This document shows positions 1-8,699 of a stretch of DNA of 64,000 nucleotides, one piece after another (the stretch's first letter is position 1; the number at the start of each line of letters is the position of its first letter). This DNA is from Phragmitibacter flavus (lineage in GTDB: Bacteria; Verrucomicrobiota; Verrucomicrobiia; Verrucomicrobiales; Verrucomicrobiaceae), in assembly GCF_005780165.1 (NCBI RefSeq), contig NZ_VAUV01000012.1, positions 62,001 to 126,000 on the forward strand, in the 5' to 3' direction. Below the pieces are notes generated by a model that saw nothing but the letters and a program-made list of their open reading frames with translations, was not told where the DNA came from and made no database searches. The translations under genes were made by a program, and so were the position numbers.

Positions 1-805
1 TGAGGACGGCGGTGAGGATGGTGCCAATGTCGCCGACTTGGGAGGCGAAACCTTGCATGGCGGCGGCTTCGGTTTGGGCTTTGGTTTCGTAGGCGGAGTT
101 GGCGAATTCCTTGTCGATGGCGGCGGCGATGTCCGGGGCGCGGTCGGGGTCTTTGACGCGGACACTGAACCAGCCGATTTCGCCTTTGCTGAGGGTTCGG
201 CCTTCGTCGAAGTAGTCGTAGTGAAAGAGGAACTGGGTGTTGTCGGCTCCTTTTTTGGTAACGTCGTAGACGCCGACGATTTCGAATTCCCAAGTTTCGT
301 TGTCGCCTTCGCGACGCCAGATGGGGGAGTTGACGGGGATGACGCTGCCGATCTTCCATCCGTCGGATTTGGCGTAGCGGTCGAAGAGGCCTTTCCCGAC
401 GATGACGCCGTTGCGTTTGGCTTTCCAGGCGGCCATTTGTTCGGGGGGAACGGTGAACTCCGGGAACATGGCGAAGTAGGTGTCGGGATTGACGGGAAAA
501 CTGGCGAGGAAGTTTTTTGGGTCTTTGTAATAGCCGCCGAACCAGGAGAGATGGGTGATGGCGGCGACGCCGGGGAGGTTGGCGATGCGGTCAGTGTAGC
601 TGATGGGGAGGGACTGAATGATGGACATCTTATGCATGACCATGAGGCGGTCGGCTCCGGCCATGGAGATGCCGCCGGTGAAGGCTTCCTTGATGATGCA
701 AAGGGTGCCGAAGAGCACGAAGGCAACGAAGATGGAGAGCACGGTGAGGACGGTGCGCAGCTTCTTGCGTTTGAGGTTGCTGAAGACTAATGAAAGGAAT
801 TTCAT
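1..805 (-). CDS. ABC transporter permease, FtsX/MacB type (partial, C-terminus outside window)
   Basis: The reading frame stays open to the left edge, so only the first 268 residues are visible. It starts MKFLSLVFSNLKRKK, followed by a hydrophobic helix at about residues 17-37, the usual N-terminal membrane anchor of FtsX/MacB permeases. A periplasmic domain follows with NPDTYFAMFPEF and IVGKGLFDRYAKSDGWK, which resemble MacB periplasmic core motifs. The remaining three C-terminal helices expected for the family lie outside. It is the third gene after a HlyD-type adaptor and an ATP-binding protein on the same strand, so it should be the membrane component of a MacAB-like exporter. Substrate unknown. 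Confidence 0.85.
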   Translation of the reverse strand, partial: MKFLSLVFSNLKRKKLRTVLTVLSIFVAFVLFGTLCIIKEAFTGGISMAGADRLMVMHKMSIIQSLPISYTDRIANLPGVAAITHLSWFGGYYKDPKNFLASFPVNPDTYFAMFPEFTVPPEQMAAWKAKRNGVIVGKGLFDRYAKSDGWKIGSVIPVNSPIWRREGDNETWEFEIVGVYDVTKKGADNTQFLFHYDYFDEGRTLSKGEIGWFSVRVKDPDRAPDIAAAIDKEFANSAYETKAQTEAAAMQGFASQVGDIGTILTAVL

Positions 806-874
806 TGGAGGAAGATAGGGTGCCCGTTCGCTTCGCGGCTTCGCAGCAGGGCTTTGCGGTTTCTTGTTAAACGA

Positions 875-918
875 CCTGGGGCGTTGCCCCAGGCTGTCGT
901 GGGTCGCACCGTTGGTGC
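875..918. repeat. Two adjacent triloop hairpins (REP-like)
   Basis: Two perfect inverted repeats stand in the gap between the ATPase and permease genes. The first has an 8-bp stem CCTGGGGC/GCCCCAGG (875-882/886-893) and the second a 5-bp stem GCACC/GGTGC (906-910/914-918). Both have the same loop, GTT. Similar short GC-rich hairpins with 3-nt loops recur elsewhere in the window near 26.9, 32.6 and 37.5 kb. They may modulate mRNA stability within the operon, but that is inference. Confidence 0.6.
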
Positions 919-930
919 TGGGAAGCGGGA

Positions 931-969
931 CGATGTCGAGGACGAGTAGGAGTAAGAGGAAGAGTAGGA
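931..969. repeat. Purine-rich GAGGACGAGTAGGAGTAAGAG-like tract
   Basis: A tract built of GAGGA/GAGTA-type units (GAGGACGAGTAGGAGTAAG and variants) ends at the stop codon of the ABC ATPase gene. Closely similar tracts appear at 61.7-62.0 kb, again in the space just after a gene end. Function unknown. Confidence 0.5.
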
Positions 970-970
970 T

Positions 971-1666
971 TTACTGAGCGGTGGAGGAAAGCTGGCCCTT
1001 GTCGAGGTGGACGGTGCGGGAGGCGCGCTCGGAGGCGTGGGGGTCGTGGGTGACCATGATGATGGTTTTGCCGTGCTCTTTGTTGAGGGTCTGAAGAAGA
1101 GTGAGGATGTCGTCGCCGGATTTGCGGTCGAGATCGCCGGTGGGTTCGTCGCAGAGGAGGAGGGTGGGATCGGTAACGATGGCGCGGGCAATGCCGACGC
1201 GTTGTTGTTCACCACCGGACATGGTGCGGGGGTGGTGTTTGAGACGGTGCGAAAGGCCGACAACGGTGAGGGCGGTTTCGGCGTGCTGGCGGCGCTGGGC
1301 TTTGTTGAGATGGGTGAGGAGAAGGGGGAGTTCGACATTTCGCTGGGCGCTGAGGACCGGGAGCAAGTTGTAGAACTGGAAGATGAAACCGATGTGGCGG
1401 GCGCGCCAGGCGGCGAGCTGTCGGTCAGAGAGGTGGTTGATGGGTTCGTTGCCGATCTCGACGGTGCCGGTGGTGGGTCGGTCGAGGCCGCCAATGAGAT
1501 TCAAGAGGGTCGATTTGCCAGAGCCGGAGGGACCCATCAACGCGAGGAATTCGCCTTGCTTGACTTCGAGGTTAAGGCTGGAGAGGACATGGATGTCTTC
1601 GGAGCCGCGCTTGAAGGTTTTGCTGACGCCCTGGATGTTGACGATGGCGGGATGGGTGGTGCTCAT
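971..1666 (-). CDS. ABC transporter ATP-binding protein, LolD/MacB-like
   Basis: This 231-residue protein has all marks of an ABC exporter ATPase: Walker A GPSGSGKST (residues 45-53), signature MSGGEQQR, Walker B LLLCDEPTGDLD and switch His in VTHD. FQFYNLLPVLSAQRNVELPL after the Q-loop is typical of the LolD/MacB/FtsE branch. Its start codon overlaps the stop of the upstream adaptor gene as ATGA, implying translational coupling. It should power export by the FtsX-type permease encoded next, in the cytoplasm at the inner membrane. Whether the cargo is a lipoprotein, a peptide or a drug cannot be told. Confidence 0.93.
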   Translation of the reverse strand: MSTTHPAIVNIQGVSKTFKRGSEDIHVLSSLNLEVKQGEFLALMGPSGSGKSTLLNLIGGLDRPTTGTVEIGNEPINHLSDRQLAAWRARHIGFIFQFYNLLPVLSAQRNVELPLLLTHLNKAQRRQHAETALTVVGLSHRLKHHPRTMSGGEQQRVGIARAIVTDPTLLLCDEPTGDLDRKSGDDILTLLQTLNKEHGKTIIMVTHDPHASERASRTVHLDKGQLSSTAQ

Positions 1667-2913
1667 GATTTTTTCTCGGTGACTTTGGTGCCTTCTTTGA
1701 GGTCGGAGGGGGCATCAATGATGATGGTTTCGCCGGGGGCGATGCCGGAGGAGAGGAGGGTTTGGTCGCCGTTGGTTTGGGCGACGGTGACTTCGCGTTT
1801 CTGGGCGCGGTCGTTGTCGATGATCCAGACGATGTCGAGGTTGTCGATGCTGCGGAGGGCAGCCTGGGGGATGAGGGTGAGGCGTGGTCCGGATGGTTTG
1901 GTGGCGGTTTCATCCTGCTTTTGAGGGGCGCTTTTGAAGGCGACTTTGACACCCATGTCGGGAAGGATGCGAGGGTCGCGAACTTCGATGGCGACCCGGA
2001 CTTTGACGGTGGCTTTCTGGCGGTCGGCGGTGGGGATGATGGCGATGACTTTGGAGGGGATTTTCCAGTCGGCGTAGGAGTCGAGGATGGCTTCGACGGG
2101 TTGGTTGGCCCGGACGCGGTTGATGTAGCTTTCGTTGACGTCGACGTCGATTTCGAGGGAGTCCATGTCGACAATCGTGCAGATGCCGGTGCGCGTGAAT
2201 CCGCCGGAGGACATGGGGGAGATCATCTCGCCGGGCTGGGCGTTTTTTACGGTGACGATGCCGGTGAAGGGGGCGCGGATGATGGTGTCCTCGACTTGTT
2301 GTTTCCAGGAGTCGACTTCGCGTTCGGCAACGGCGATGTCGGCGTTGAGTTTGTTGAGTCGGGCACGGAGGGAGCTGGTTTCGGCTTCGGCGCGGTTGAG
2401 GTCGGAGGTGCTGGCGGCTTTGGTGGCGACGAGTTCGGTGAAGCGGGTGAGTTCTTTTTCGGCAAAGGTGAGGTTGGGTTTGATTTCCTCGATGGCCTGT
2501 TGGGCGGAGTAGAGTTGGGCTTCGGCGAGGCGCAGGCTGGCGGTGACGTTGGTGGCGTCGATGTGGGCAAGGATCTGGTCTTTTTCGACCTTCATGCCTT
2601 CTTCGATGAGGACTTCGGTGACCTTGCCGGTGACTTTGGAGGAGACCGTGGAGGCGCGGCGGGCGGTGATGTATCCGGAGGCGTTGAGGAGCGTGGTCTG
2701 GGTGGGGGAGGCGTTGGGTCCAGTGGTGGTTTGTTCGAGAGCGATGGTGGTCTGGACTTCAGGGGGCTTGGGACCGAAGAGCATCCATGCGCCGCCAGCG
2801 ATGACGAGAAGAATGACGAGGGTGAGCGGTAGCGTCCAGGGGGATCGCCGACGTTGGGGAGGGGCGCTGCGATCAATGCGCAAGGCGTCCAGACTTGGTT
2901 TTGCGGAACTCAT
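1663..2913 (-). CDS. HlyD/MacA-type periplasmic adaptor subunit
   Basis: About 416 residues if translation begins at MSSAKPSLDALRIDRS; a longer frame from 2976 (MLNAVHRIH) is possible but adds an unlikely N-terminus. A single membrane helix at residues 27-46 is followed by a lipoyl-like half motif (SGYITARRASTVSSKVTGKV), a long helical hairpin, the second half (IRAPFTGIVTVKNAQPGEMI) and a beta-barrel region. This is the plan of membrane-fusion proteins, which bridge inner-membrane exporters to outer-membrane channels. It forms a tripartite system with the coupled ATPase and permease genes. No TolC-like gene is visible nearby. Confidence 0.9.
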   Translation of the reverse strand: MSSAKPSLDALRIDRSAPPQRRRSPWTLPLTLVILLVIAGGAWMLFGPKPPEVQTTIALEQTTTGPNASPTQTTLLNASGYITARRASTVSSKVTGKVTEVLIEEGMKVEKDQILAHIDATNVTASLRLAEAQLYSAQQAIEEIKPNLTFAEKELTRFTELVATKAASTSDLNRAEAETSSLRARLNKLNADIAVAEREVDSWKQQVEDTIIRAPFTGIVTVKNAQPGEMISPMSSGGFTRTGICTIVDMDSLEIDVDVNESYINRVRANQPVEAILDSYADWKIPSKVIAIIPTADRQKATVKVRVAIEVRDPRILPDMGVKVAFKSAPQKQDETATKPSGPRLTLIPQAALRSIDNLDIVWIIDNDRAQKREVTVAQTNGDQTLLSSGIAPGETIIIDAPSDLKEGTKVTEKKS

Positions 2914-3029
2914 GCGGAAAAAAGGGCGCCGTGTGGTGTGGTCGCGTGAATGAATACGATGCACGGCATTGAGCAACGTGCAGCTTTTTTCTTGTGGAAC
3001 GAAAGGTGAGGTAAGGTGAGGCGCGACGG

Positions 3030-5126
3030 CTACTGATATTCCTTGTCGAGGGCGTCGAGGTATTGGGAGATGGCGTCGCTGCGAGGGTGGAGTTCTTCGT
3101 CGATTTGATCGCGGAGTTTGAGGTAATCTTCGAAAGTGTTGCTGAAGCCGGAGTGGTTGGCGATGTAGGTGTCGACGTATCTTTCGACGTCCATGGCCTG
3201 GGTATGGATTTGTTCACGAACGCTGGAAAGCTGGGCGATTTTTTCGGACATGCCTTTGTCTTTACCGCGAAGGAGGGTCTGCACAACCAGCGCGTAGTCG
3301 GCAATGAGCGGTCGGTAAAGTGGATGGGCGCGAAGTTTTAGCGCGTTGAGTCGGTCGAGGTTGGTCTGAAGAATGGTGTCGCGGTCGCTGCGCTTCATGA
3401 TCTGGGCGAAATCGGCGAGCGGTGCGGTGAGGATTTCTGGGGTAACCGGGGCAGGAGCAGGTGCAGGTGTGGGTCTTGGTGTTTGCGGCTGCTGGCTCTG
3501 GGCGGTGTCGGATGGAGGGCCTTCTGGAGCGGGGGCGGATTCGGGATTCTCGGGGGCGGCGGGTTCGTTTTTGCGGAACCAGTTCAAGGGATTGAGGGCG
3601 CTGGGTTTTTTCTCGTCTGCGGTGGCTTCGGGTTCTGCCTCTTCAGGGGGAGCAGGGGATTCAGCGGGGACCATGGGAGGTTGATCGCTGATGTCGCGGG
3701 TGGCACCGGTTTTGGCGGGAAGGCTGGGAGGTGGTGACGGTTCAGCGGCGGGAATCGCGGGCTGGTCGCTGATGTCGCGTTTTGAGGCAGGTTTTTTCGG
3801 CAGCGAACCCACGGGTGCGGGAGCTGGTTCGGCTCCTGGTTTGGTTTCTGGCTTTGGCGTGGCTTCTGGTTTTGACTCTTCGGGTTTCTCCTCGGCCTCG
3901 CTGTCGGCGGGTTTGCGTTTGGTGAAGGGAAAGATGATCTCTTTGCTTTTTGGTTTGAAAAAGGGCAGGCCGAAACGGGATTTTTTTTCTTCCTTCTCGG
4001 GCTCGGCTTCGGGAGATTCTTCGGGGCTTGGGGTTGGAGCGGGCGTGGGAGCTGCTTCGGCGGTGGGTTTGGGTGTAGACTTTTTCTTCGATTTGGCAGC
4101 GACCTGCGGAGTGGGTTTGAATTCGAGGGTGAGGGCGGTGTCGAGTTGACGTTCGGTTTCGGCGACGCTCATGGTTTCCAGCGTGCTCGGTGTGGCCAGG
4201 GTTGCCATTTGTAACGACCACCATTTCTCAAGGCTGTTGTTGGAGACGCCGAGGGTGGGGAATTGTTGTTGGAGGAGTTCGCGATCAGGCTTGGAGTCGG
4301 TGGCGAGGGCGTTGAGAAATTTGCCGAAGCGAATGGTCCCTTCGGGTTGGTCCAGCAGGGTCAGCACAAGGGCGCAGGAAGAGGCTTCGTAGATGCCACG
4401 GGACAGGGCGTCGAGCTGGGCGGCGTCGGCTTGCAGGAGGGCGTCGATGCTGTAGACGCGTCCACTGCGGAAGACGGCGGCGAACAACGCGCTGGGTTTG
4501 GCACGGTTGCGGAAGTTCAGGGCTTCGCTGACGCCGGTCAGCAGCCAGTCGGGAAGGACGCGTTGGCGGGTGGTGTTGAGTTCCTTGTGCTGACGGAGGA
4601 TGCGCTCGGCAAGGAGGATGCGCACCAGTTCATCAGTGAAGTTCTCGGTGAGGAAACCCTGCCGGAGTTGCACGGTGACTTGAAGATGAAAACCGCCGTG
4701 GGCGAGCTGGCTGATGTTGGTGGTGACGGCGGGACCGGTGCGCACGGCTTCAGCGGCAGTTTTGAGGACGATGACGACGGGAAGTTTTTCGACCGTGGGA
4801 TCTTTGAGGAGTCGGTCGAGGGAACCGGCGGTGTCATCGGCGAGCAGGCAGAAGACGCTGCGGGTGCGGAGGTCGGCCCCATGCACAATGAATTGTTTGC
4901 TGGCGCTGGTGGAACTGGTGACGGGGGCCGATGCGTTGGTGGTGGGGGCGGCGGACAACTGGCCGTCGGAGGGCGCGGCAGGAGCCATGAGGCCGGGGGC
5001 GGCTTCGATGGTCGCGGGCAGTTCGTTTTTGGGTGGCGCTTGCTGGCCGAACAGGATCGAAGCGGTGACCATGGCCGCAGCGACGGCGGTCAGGATCAGA
5101 GAGGGGGCGGCAAGACGGCGGGGCAT
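3030..5126 (-). CDS. Large envelope protein with peptidase-MA-like region and Pro/Glu-rich linker
   Basis: Not recognised as a named gene. With the start at MPRRLAAPSL (16 bp after the previous stop) it has 698 residues; a start at 5174 would overlap that gene. There is a signal peptide or anchor (about 8-28). A globular part of roughly 250 residues includes RVLPDWLLTGVSEALNF, reminiscent of the helix after the zinc site in gluzincin 'peptidase MA' domains, but I see no HExxH. Then come about 250 residues of Pro/Ala/Glu/Lys-rich sequence in which KPASKRDISDQP and KTGATRDISDQP nearly repeat, and a helical C-terminus. Probably a periplasmic, possibly wall-spanning protein. Confidence 0.75.
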   Translation of the reverse strand: MPRRLAAPSLILTAVAAAMVTASILFGQQAPPKNELPATIEAAPGLMAPAAPSDGQLSAAPTTNASAPVTSSTSASKQFIVHGADLRTRSVFCLLADDTAGSLDRLLKDPTVEKLPVVIVLKTAAEAVRTGPAVTTNISQLAHGGFHLQVTVQLRQGFLTENFTDELVRILLAERILRQHKELNTTRQRVLPDWLLTGVSEALNFRNRAKPSALFAAVFRSGRVYSIDALLQADAAQLDALSRGIYEASSCALVLTLLDQPEGTIRFGKFLNALATDSKPDRELLQQQFPTLGVSNNSLEKWWSLQMATLATPSTLETMSVAETERQLDTALTLEFKPTPQVAAKSKKKSTPKPTAEAAPTPAPTPSPEESPEAEPEKEEKKSRFGLPFFKPKSKEIIFPFTKRKPADSEAEEKPEESKPEATPKPETKPGAEPAPAPVGSLPKKPASKRDISDQPAIPAAEPSPPPSLPAKTGATRDISDQPPMVPAESPAPPEEAEPEATADEKKPSALNPLNWFRKNEPAAPENPESAPAPEGPPSDTAQSQQPQTPRPTPAPAPAPVTPEILTAPLADFAQIMKRSDRDTILQTNLDRLNALKLRAHPLYRPLIADYALVVQTLLRGKDKGMSEKIAQLSSVREQIHTQAMDVERYVDTYIANHSGFSNTFEDYLKLRDQIDEELHPRSDAISQYLDALDKEYQ

Positions 5127-5142
5127 GGGCTGGAGTCGACTC

Positions 5143-5739
5143 CTATCTTGCGACAGTTTCGAGTCGGGGATCAAGCACGATTTTGCCGGGTTCGAACTTG
5201 AGCTGGTTCATCTGGAAGGCGAGGTCGAGTTCGCTTTTGAGCGAGGTTGCAAGGCTTTGCAGGGCGGGAAGGATGGGGGCCATGATGCCGCGTGGAACGT
5301 TCATGCGTCCGTAGCTGCCACCGACGGGTTCGATCAAAAACTGGTTCTCTTTGCGGGTGACCTGGAAGCGCATGGAGGCGGTGGCAGGATGGTTGTTGGT
5401 GGCACGCCAGAGCAGTCGAACCTCGAATCCCTCGCGCTGGCACTGCACATAGAAGCGGTCGATGGAGATGTTCTCTGCCAGTGGACCGGTGGACATGGCG
5501 CGCAGGTGGGCGTTGAGGTAACGGTTGAGTTCCGCTTCGGTGATGACGACGGGAGCGTTGCGTTTGTAGAGGCCTTGCTCGATGCGTTCAAACAGAGCCG
5601 GGGCGGGGGCGGGACCGGCGTTGTCTTTGGATGCGGCGAGGGATTCCGCCCAAGCGGGGGCGCGATGCGATTGAATGGCGCCAGCAGCAAGCAGGCTCAC
5701 CCATGCGAGTGCGATGAGATGAGAAAGGAGGCGGAACAC
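5143..5739 (-). CDS. Conserved hypothetical secreted/anchored protein
   Basis: A 198-residue protein with an N-terminal hydrophobic stretch (LIALAWVSLLAAGAI) that fits a signal peptide or anchor. The middle, VVITEAELNRYLNAHLRAM, and the C-terminal MNQLKFEPGKIVLDPR resemble the layout of small periplasmic ligand-binding or lipid-binding proteins that begin with an 'ltE.elN.yL' helix, but I cannot name the family. It lies directly upstream of the Pro-rich envelope protein on the same strand with a short gap, so the two are probably co-transcribed. Confidence 0.75.
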   Translation of the reverse strand: MFRLLSHLIALAWVSLLAAGAIQSHRAPAWAESLAASKDNAGPAPAPALFERIEQGLYKRNAPVVITEAELNRYLNAHLRAMSTGPLAENISIDRFYVQCQREGFEVRLLWRATNNHPATASMRFQVTRKENQFLIEPVGGSYGRMNVPRGIMAPILPALQSLATSLKSELDLAFQMNQLKFEPGKIVLDPRLETVAR

Positions 5740-5775
5740 TCGGCGTGAGATTGAGGTGGGTGAGGGAGAACAACG

Positions 5776-6081
5776 CTAGGCCGATTTGGCGGGAGCGGAA
5801 GGCGAGGGGGCTGAAGGAGCCGGTGCCGGGGCGGCGGAGGGTGCGGGAGCGGAGGCGGCCGAGCTGTCTTGTTTGGCGGCGGCTTTGTAGGACTCGCTGC
5901 GGTAGTCGGTCTGGTAGAAACCGCTGCCTTTGAAGATGATGCCGGCTCCGCGGCCGATTTTGCGATGCACAGGACCAGCGCAACCTTCCTGGGGGCAATC
6001 GGTGAGGCGCGCGTCTTTCATGGACTGGACGACCTCAAAAGCGTGGCCACAGGTGGTGCATTCGTATTCGTAGGTAGGCAT
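5776..6081 (-). CDS. FmdB-family zinc ribbon protein
   Basis: The 101-residue protein begins MPTYEYECTTCGHAFEVVQS, the classic FmdB N-terminus, with Cys8/Cys11 and a second Cys pair (C29, C34) forming a small zinc ribbon. GRGAGIIFKGSGFYQTDYR is also a family hallmark. The C-terminal third is an Ala/Pro/Ser-rich tail. FmdB-like proteins are putative regulatory proteins of uncertain function. It lies just upstream of the envelope genes and divergently from the L,D-transpeptidase. Confidence 0.92.
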   Translation of the reverse strand: MPTYEYECTTCGHAFEVVQSMKDARLTDCPQEGCAGPVHRKIGRGAGIIFKGSGFYQTDYRSESYKAAAKQDSSAASAPAPSAAPAPAPSAPSPSAPAKSA

Positions 6082-6260
6082 GGGTGAGATGAAGGAAGGG
6101 ACTGGCAGGATCCTGGTCTGGCGCCGAAGGAAAGAGCGCGCCGGATGGACCTGAACTTTGGATTGTCATCGAAGTTGGGCGAATTCTCAACTGGTTATTG
6201 CGGATGGACGAAGTTGGTGGGCAGAAGTTGAAAAAGCGCAAGATTGGACAAGGCCGGCCA

Positions 6261-6917
6261 ATGGTGCATAGTCGAAGCACGTTTCTCATGGCACTGTTTT
6301 CCCTTTCTCCAACCGTCCTGCGAACTTTGGGTTGTTTCATGATTGCCGTTGCCATGAGCAGTTGTGCAGGCAGGCAGAAAAAACACAAGCTGACGGGAGA
6401 GACGCAATACATCGACGGCACGAGAAGCGCGGCACCGCGTTATGCGTTGCAGCAGGTGGATGTGGAGTCGTGGTGGAAGGGCGATGGCGTGGCAGGGGCT
6501 CCCAAGGTGGTGATTTCGCTGGGCGAACAGAAGGCGTATTTTTACAAGGGCAGTGAAGTGGTGGGGGTTTCCAGCGTGTCGACCGGGGAGGAAAATCACC
6601 CGACGCCGACGGGATCTTACCGCATTCAGCAGAAGAGTCCGGCGCATCGTTCCAGTCAGTATGGAGACTACGTGGATGCTTCAGGCAATGTGGTGGCGGA
6701 GAACATTGAAAGCGGTGTGGACCCAAGACCGCCGGGTTCGAAGTATCGTGGAGCATCAATGCCGTATTTCATGAGGTTTAATCGGGGGATCGGCATGCAT
6801 GCGGGATTTCTGCCGGGGTATCCGGCTTCGCATGGTTGTGTGCGCATGCCGGATCACATGGCGCAGACGTTTTATCGCAACGTGTCGATTGGCACGCCGG
6901 TGGTGGTAAAGTATTGA
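6261..6917 (+). CDS. L,D-transpeptidase (YkuD/ErfK family), probable lipoprotein
   Basis: Translation from MVHSRSTFLM gives 218 residues; a longer in-frame start at 6198 exists but lacks a sensible N-terminus. A hydrophobic stretch ends in IAVAMSSC (Cys35), a plausible though imperfect lipobox. The catalytic domain covers about residues 80-218 and keeps the family core GMHAGF (His180) and SHGCVRMP (Cys193). L,D-transpeptidases cross-link peptidoglycan stems or attach proteins to them in the periplasm. A rhodanese gene follows 39 bp downstream on the same strand. Confidence 0.93.
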   Translation: MVHSRSTFLMALFSLSPTVLRTLGCFMIAVAMSSCAGRQKKHKLTGETQYIDGTRSAAPRYALQQVDVESWWKGDGVAGAPKVVISLGEQKAYFYKGSEVVGVSSVSTGEENHPTPTGSYRIQQKSPAHRSSQYGDYVDASGNVVAENIESGVDPRPPGSKYRGASMPYFMRFNRGIGMHAGFLPGYPASHGCVRMPDHMAQTFYRNVSIGTPVVVKY

Positions 6918-6956
6918 GTGGTCAACGATCCAATCCAATTCAATTCAATCAATTCT

Positions 6957-7298
6957 ATGAGCGAGATGAAGACGACAGAGGTCACGGCAGAAGAGTTGTC
7001 GCGGTGGATCGGTGAGGGCAATCCCAACTTCCGTTTGGTTGATGTGCGCGAGCAGGACGAATATGAGATCTGTCGATTGCCAGGTTCAGAGTTGATTCCG
7101 TTGTCCAATTTTGCGGACCTGGCTCCGGGAAAACTGGGGGAGAAGTCGGAGACGATCGTGGTGTATTGTCACCATGGCATGCGCAGTCAACGTGCGGCCA
7201 ACTGGCTGAGACAGCAGGGATATGAAGATGTGATCAACCTCACCGGTGGCATTGATGCGTGGTCGGAAACGGTGGATGCGTCGGTGCCGCGTTATTGA
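6957..7298 (+). CDS. Single-domain rhodanese-like sulfurtransferase
   Basis: A 113-residue protein starting MSEMKTTEVT. It has the rhodanese signature VDVREQDEYEICRLPGS near the N-terminus and the active-site loop CHHGMRS with Cys71 after VVYC, then the family end NLTGGIDAW. Such proteins carry persulfide sulfur in the cytoplasm. The C-terminal half is strikingly like the rhodanese domain fused to the MoeB protein at 27-28 kb (both end in NLTGGI-AW-SVP-Y), so the two are paralogues. An alternative start at 6918 would add 13 residues, and no evidence favours it. Confidence 0.92.
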   Translation: MSEMKTTEVTAEELSRWIGEGNPNFRLVDVREQDEYEICRLPGSELIPLSNFADLAPGKLGEKSETIVVYCHHGMRSQRAANWLRQQGYEDVINLTGGIDAWSETVDASVPRY

Positions 7299-7305
7299 GC
7301 TGAGA

Positions 7306-8652
7306 CTATGAGGTGGTGCGACGCTCGACGTTGAGTTCCATCTTGCGATAGAGGGTGGCGATGCTGACGCCGAGCATGCTGGCGGTTTTTTCGCGTGAGC
7401 CGTTGTTGTATTTGAGGGTCTCGTTGATGAAAAGCTTTTCCTGGACGCGCACGAAGCTGTCGAGCGTGCTGCCAATCGGCAGGCTTATCGGCTCATGATT
7501 CGATGATGCGGTGGCGGCTGAGGTGTCGCTTTTTTGAGTGACTTTGGCGGGCAGATCCGCAGGCTGGATGGTGTCGTTTTCGGACATCGCGCAGGCGCGT
7601 TCGACGGCGTTGCGGAGCTCACTGATGTTGCCGGGCCAGGGGTATTTTTGCAGGAACTCGGAGGCGTAAGGTTCAATGCGTTTCATCGGACTGCCGCTGC
7701 GAAGGGCTTGTTCGCGCAGAATGTTTTGGATCAGCAGGGCGATGTCTTCGCGGCGTTCGCGCAGGGGGGGAATGTGCACCGGCACGACGGAGATTTTGTA
7801 ATACAGATCCTCCCTGAACTGGCCGTTGCGAATGGCTTCATCAAGATGCTGCGAGGTGGAAGTGATGAGGCGAAATGAGGCACCGGACTCGGTGGCTTGA
7901 TCTAGATAGGCGTTGAGTTGCGCCTGGATGTGCATGGGCATGTGATGGATCTCGGCGAGGTGCACGGTGCCGCCACGGGTGCGGGTAAAAATACTATTGT
8001 GAGACTGGTCGTGGCCGAACAATTCCGCTTCAAGGAGATCGGCGGAGAGTGCGCTGCATTGAATGGCTTTGAACGGAGCGGCGTGGCGACGGCTGCTCTG
8101 GTGCAGCACGCGGGCGATCAGTTGTTTGCCAACGCCGAATTCGCCTTCCAACAGCACGGGGCTGTCGGTGTCGGCGACGCGCTGGATGAGGCTGGAGATT
8201 TTCTGGATGGCGGCACTTTCACCAACAAGCTGGGGTGGTCGTGAAGATGGTGGATTGCTGCTGCTGGAGGTGGATGGGAGCGGGGGAGCAGGCTGCTGGC
8301 CGAGCGCGTGCTCAATGGTGAGTTTGAGGTCGGTGAGCTCGAAGGGTTTGGCGATGTAGTCGAACGCGCCCAGGCGCATGGCTTCGACGGCGGTCTCGAC
8401 GCTGCTGTGACCGGTCACCATGATGATGGCGGTTTGTGGCGAGGTGCTGCGGCATTGCTGGATGATTTCCAGACCGTTGACGTCGCCGATGTGAAGGTCG
8501 ACGATCAACAATTCGGGCTTGAGCTGGCCGAGCGTTTGGAGTCCTTCAGCGCCAGTTTGCCGTGCATGCACTTCGTGTCCAAGGCTGCGACAAACCTGGC
8601 TCATCAGCTCCAGAATGGAAGCTTCGTCGTCAATGATTACCACTTTGGCCAT
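7306..8652 (-). CDS. NtrC-type response regulator with degenerate sigma-54 activator domain
   Basis: The 448 residues are arranged as a receiver domain (1-115, phospho-acceptor Asp52 in LLIVDLHIGD), a Ser/Pro linker, an AAA+ domain (143-375) and a Fis-type helix-turn-helix (about 400-440, NNGSREKTASMLGVSIATL). Walker A is the altered GEFGVGKQ (170-177). After ELFGH the usual loop carrying GAFTGA is missing and replaced by DQSHNSIFTRTR, about eight residues shorter. Walker B reads HLAEIH, with Ala233 instead of Asp. Without GAFTGA it should not remodel sigma-54 polymerase and may act as a plain DNA-binding regulator. No histidine kinase gene lies beside it. Confidence 0.92.
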   Translation of the reverse strand: MAKVVIIDDEASILELMSQVCRSLGHEVHARQTGAEGLQTLGQLKPELLIVDLHIGDVNGLEIIQQCRSTSPQTAIIMVTGHSSVETAVEAMRLGAFDYIAKPFELTDLKLTIEHALGQQPAPPLPSTSSSSNPPSSRPPQLVGESAAIQKISSLIQRVADTDSPVLLEGEFGVGKQLIARVLHQSSRRHAAPFKAIQCSALSADLLEAELFGHDQSHNSIFTRTRGGTVHLAEIHHMPMHIQAQLNAYLDQATESGASFRLITSTSQHLDEAIRNGQFREDLYYKISVVPVHIPPLRERREDIALLIQNILREQALRSGSPMKRIEPYASEFLQKYPWPGNISELRNAVERACAMSENDTIQPADLPAKVTQKSDTSAATASSNHEPISLPIGSTLDSFVRVQEKLFINETLKYNNGSREKTASMLGVSIATLYRKMELNVERRTTS

Positions 8653-8699
8653 GAAGAGGGTGGGGTGAACAGTTAGGGTTTGATTAAGGGATGTTAATC

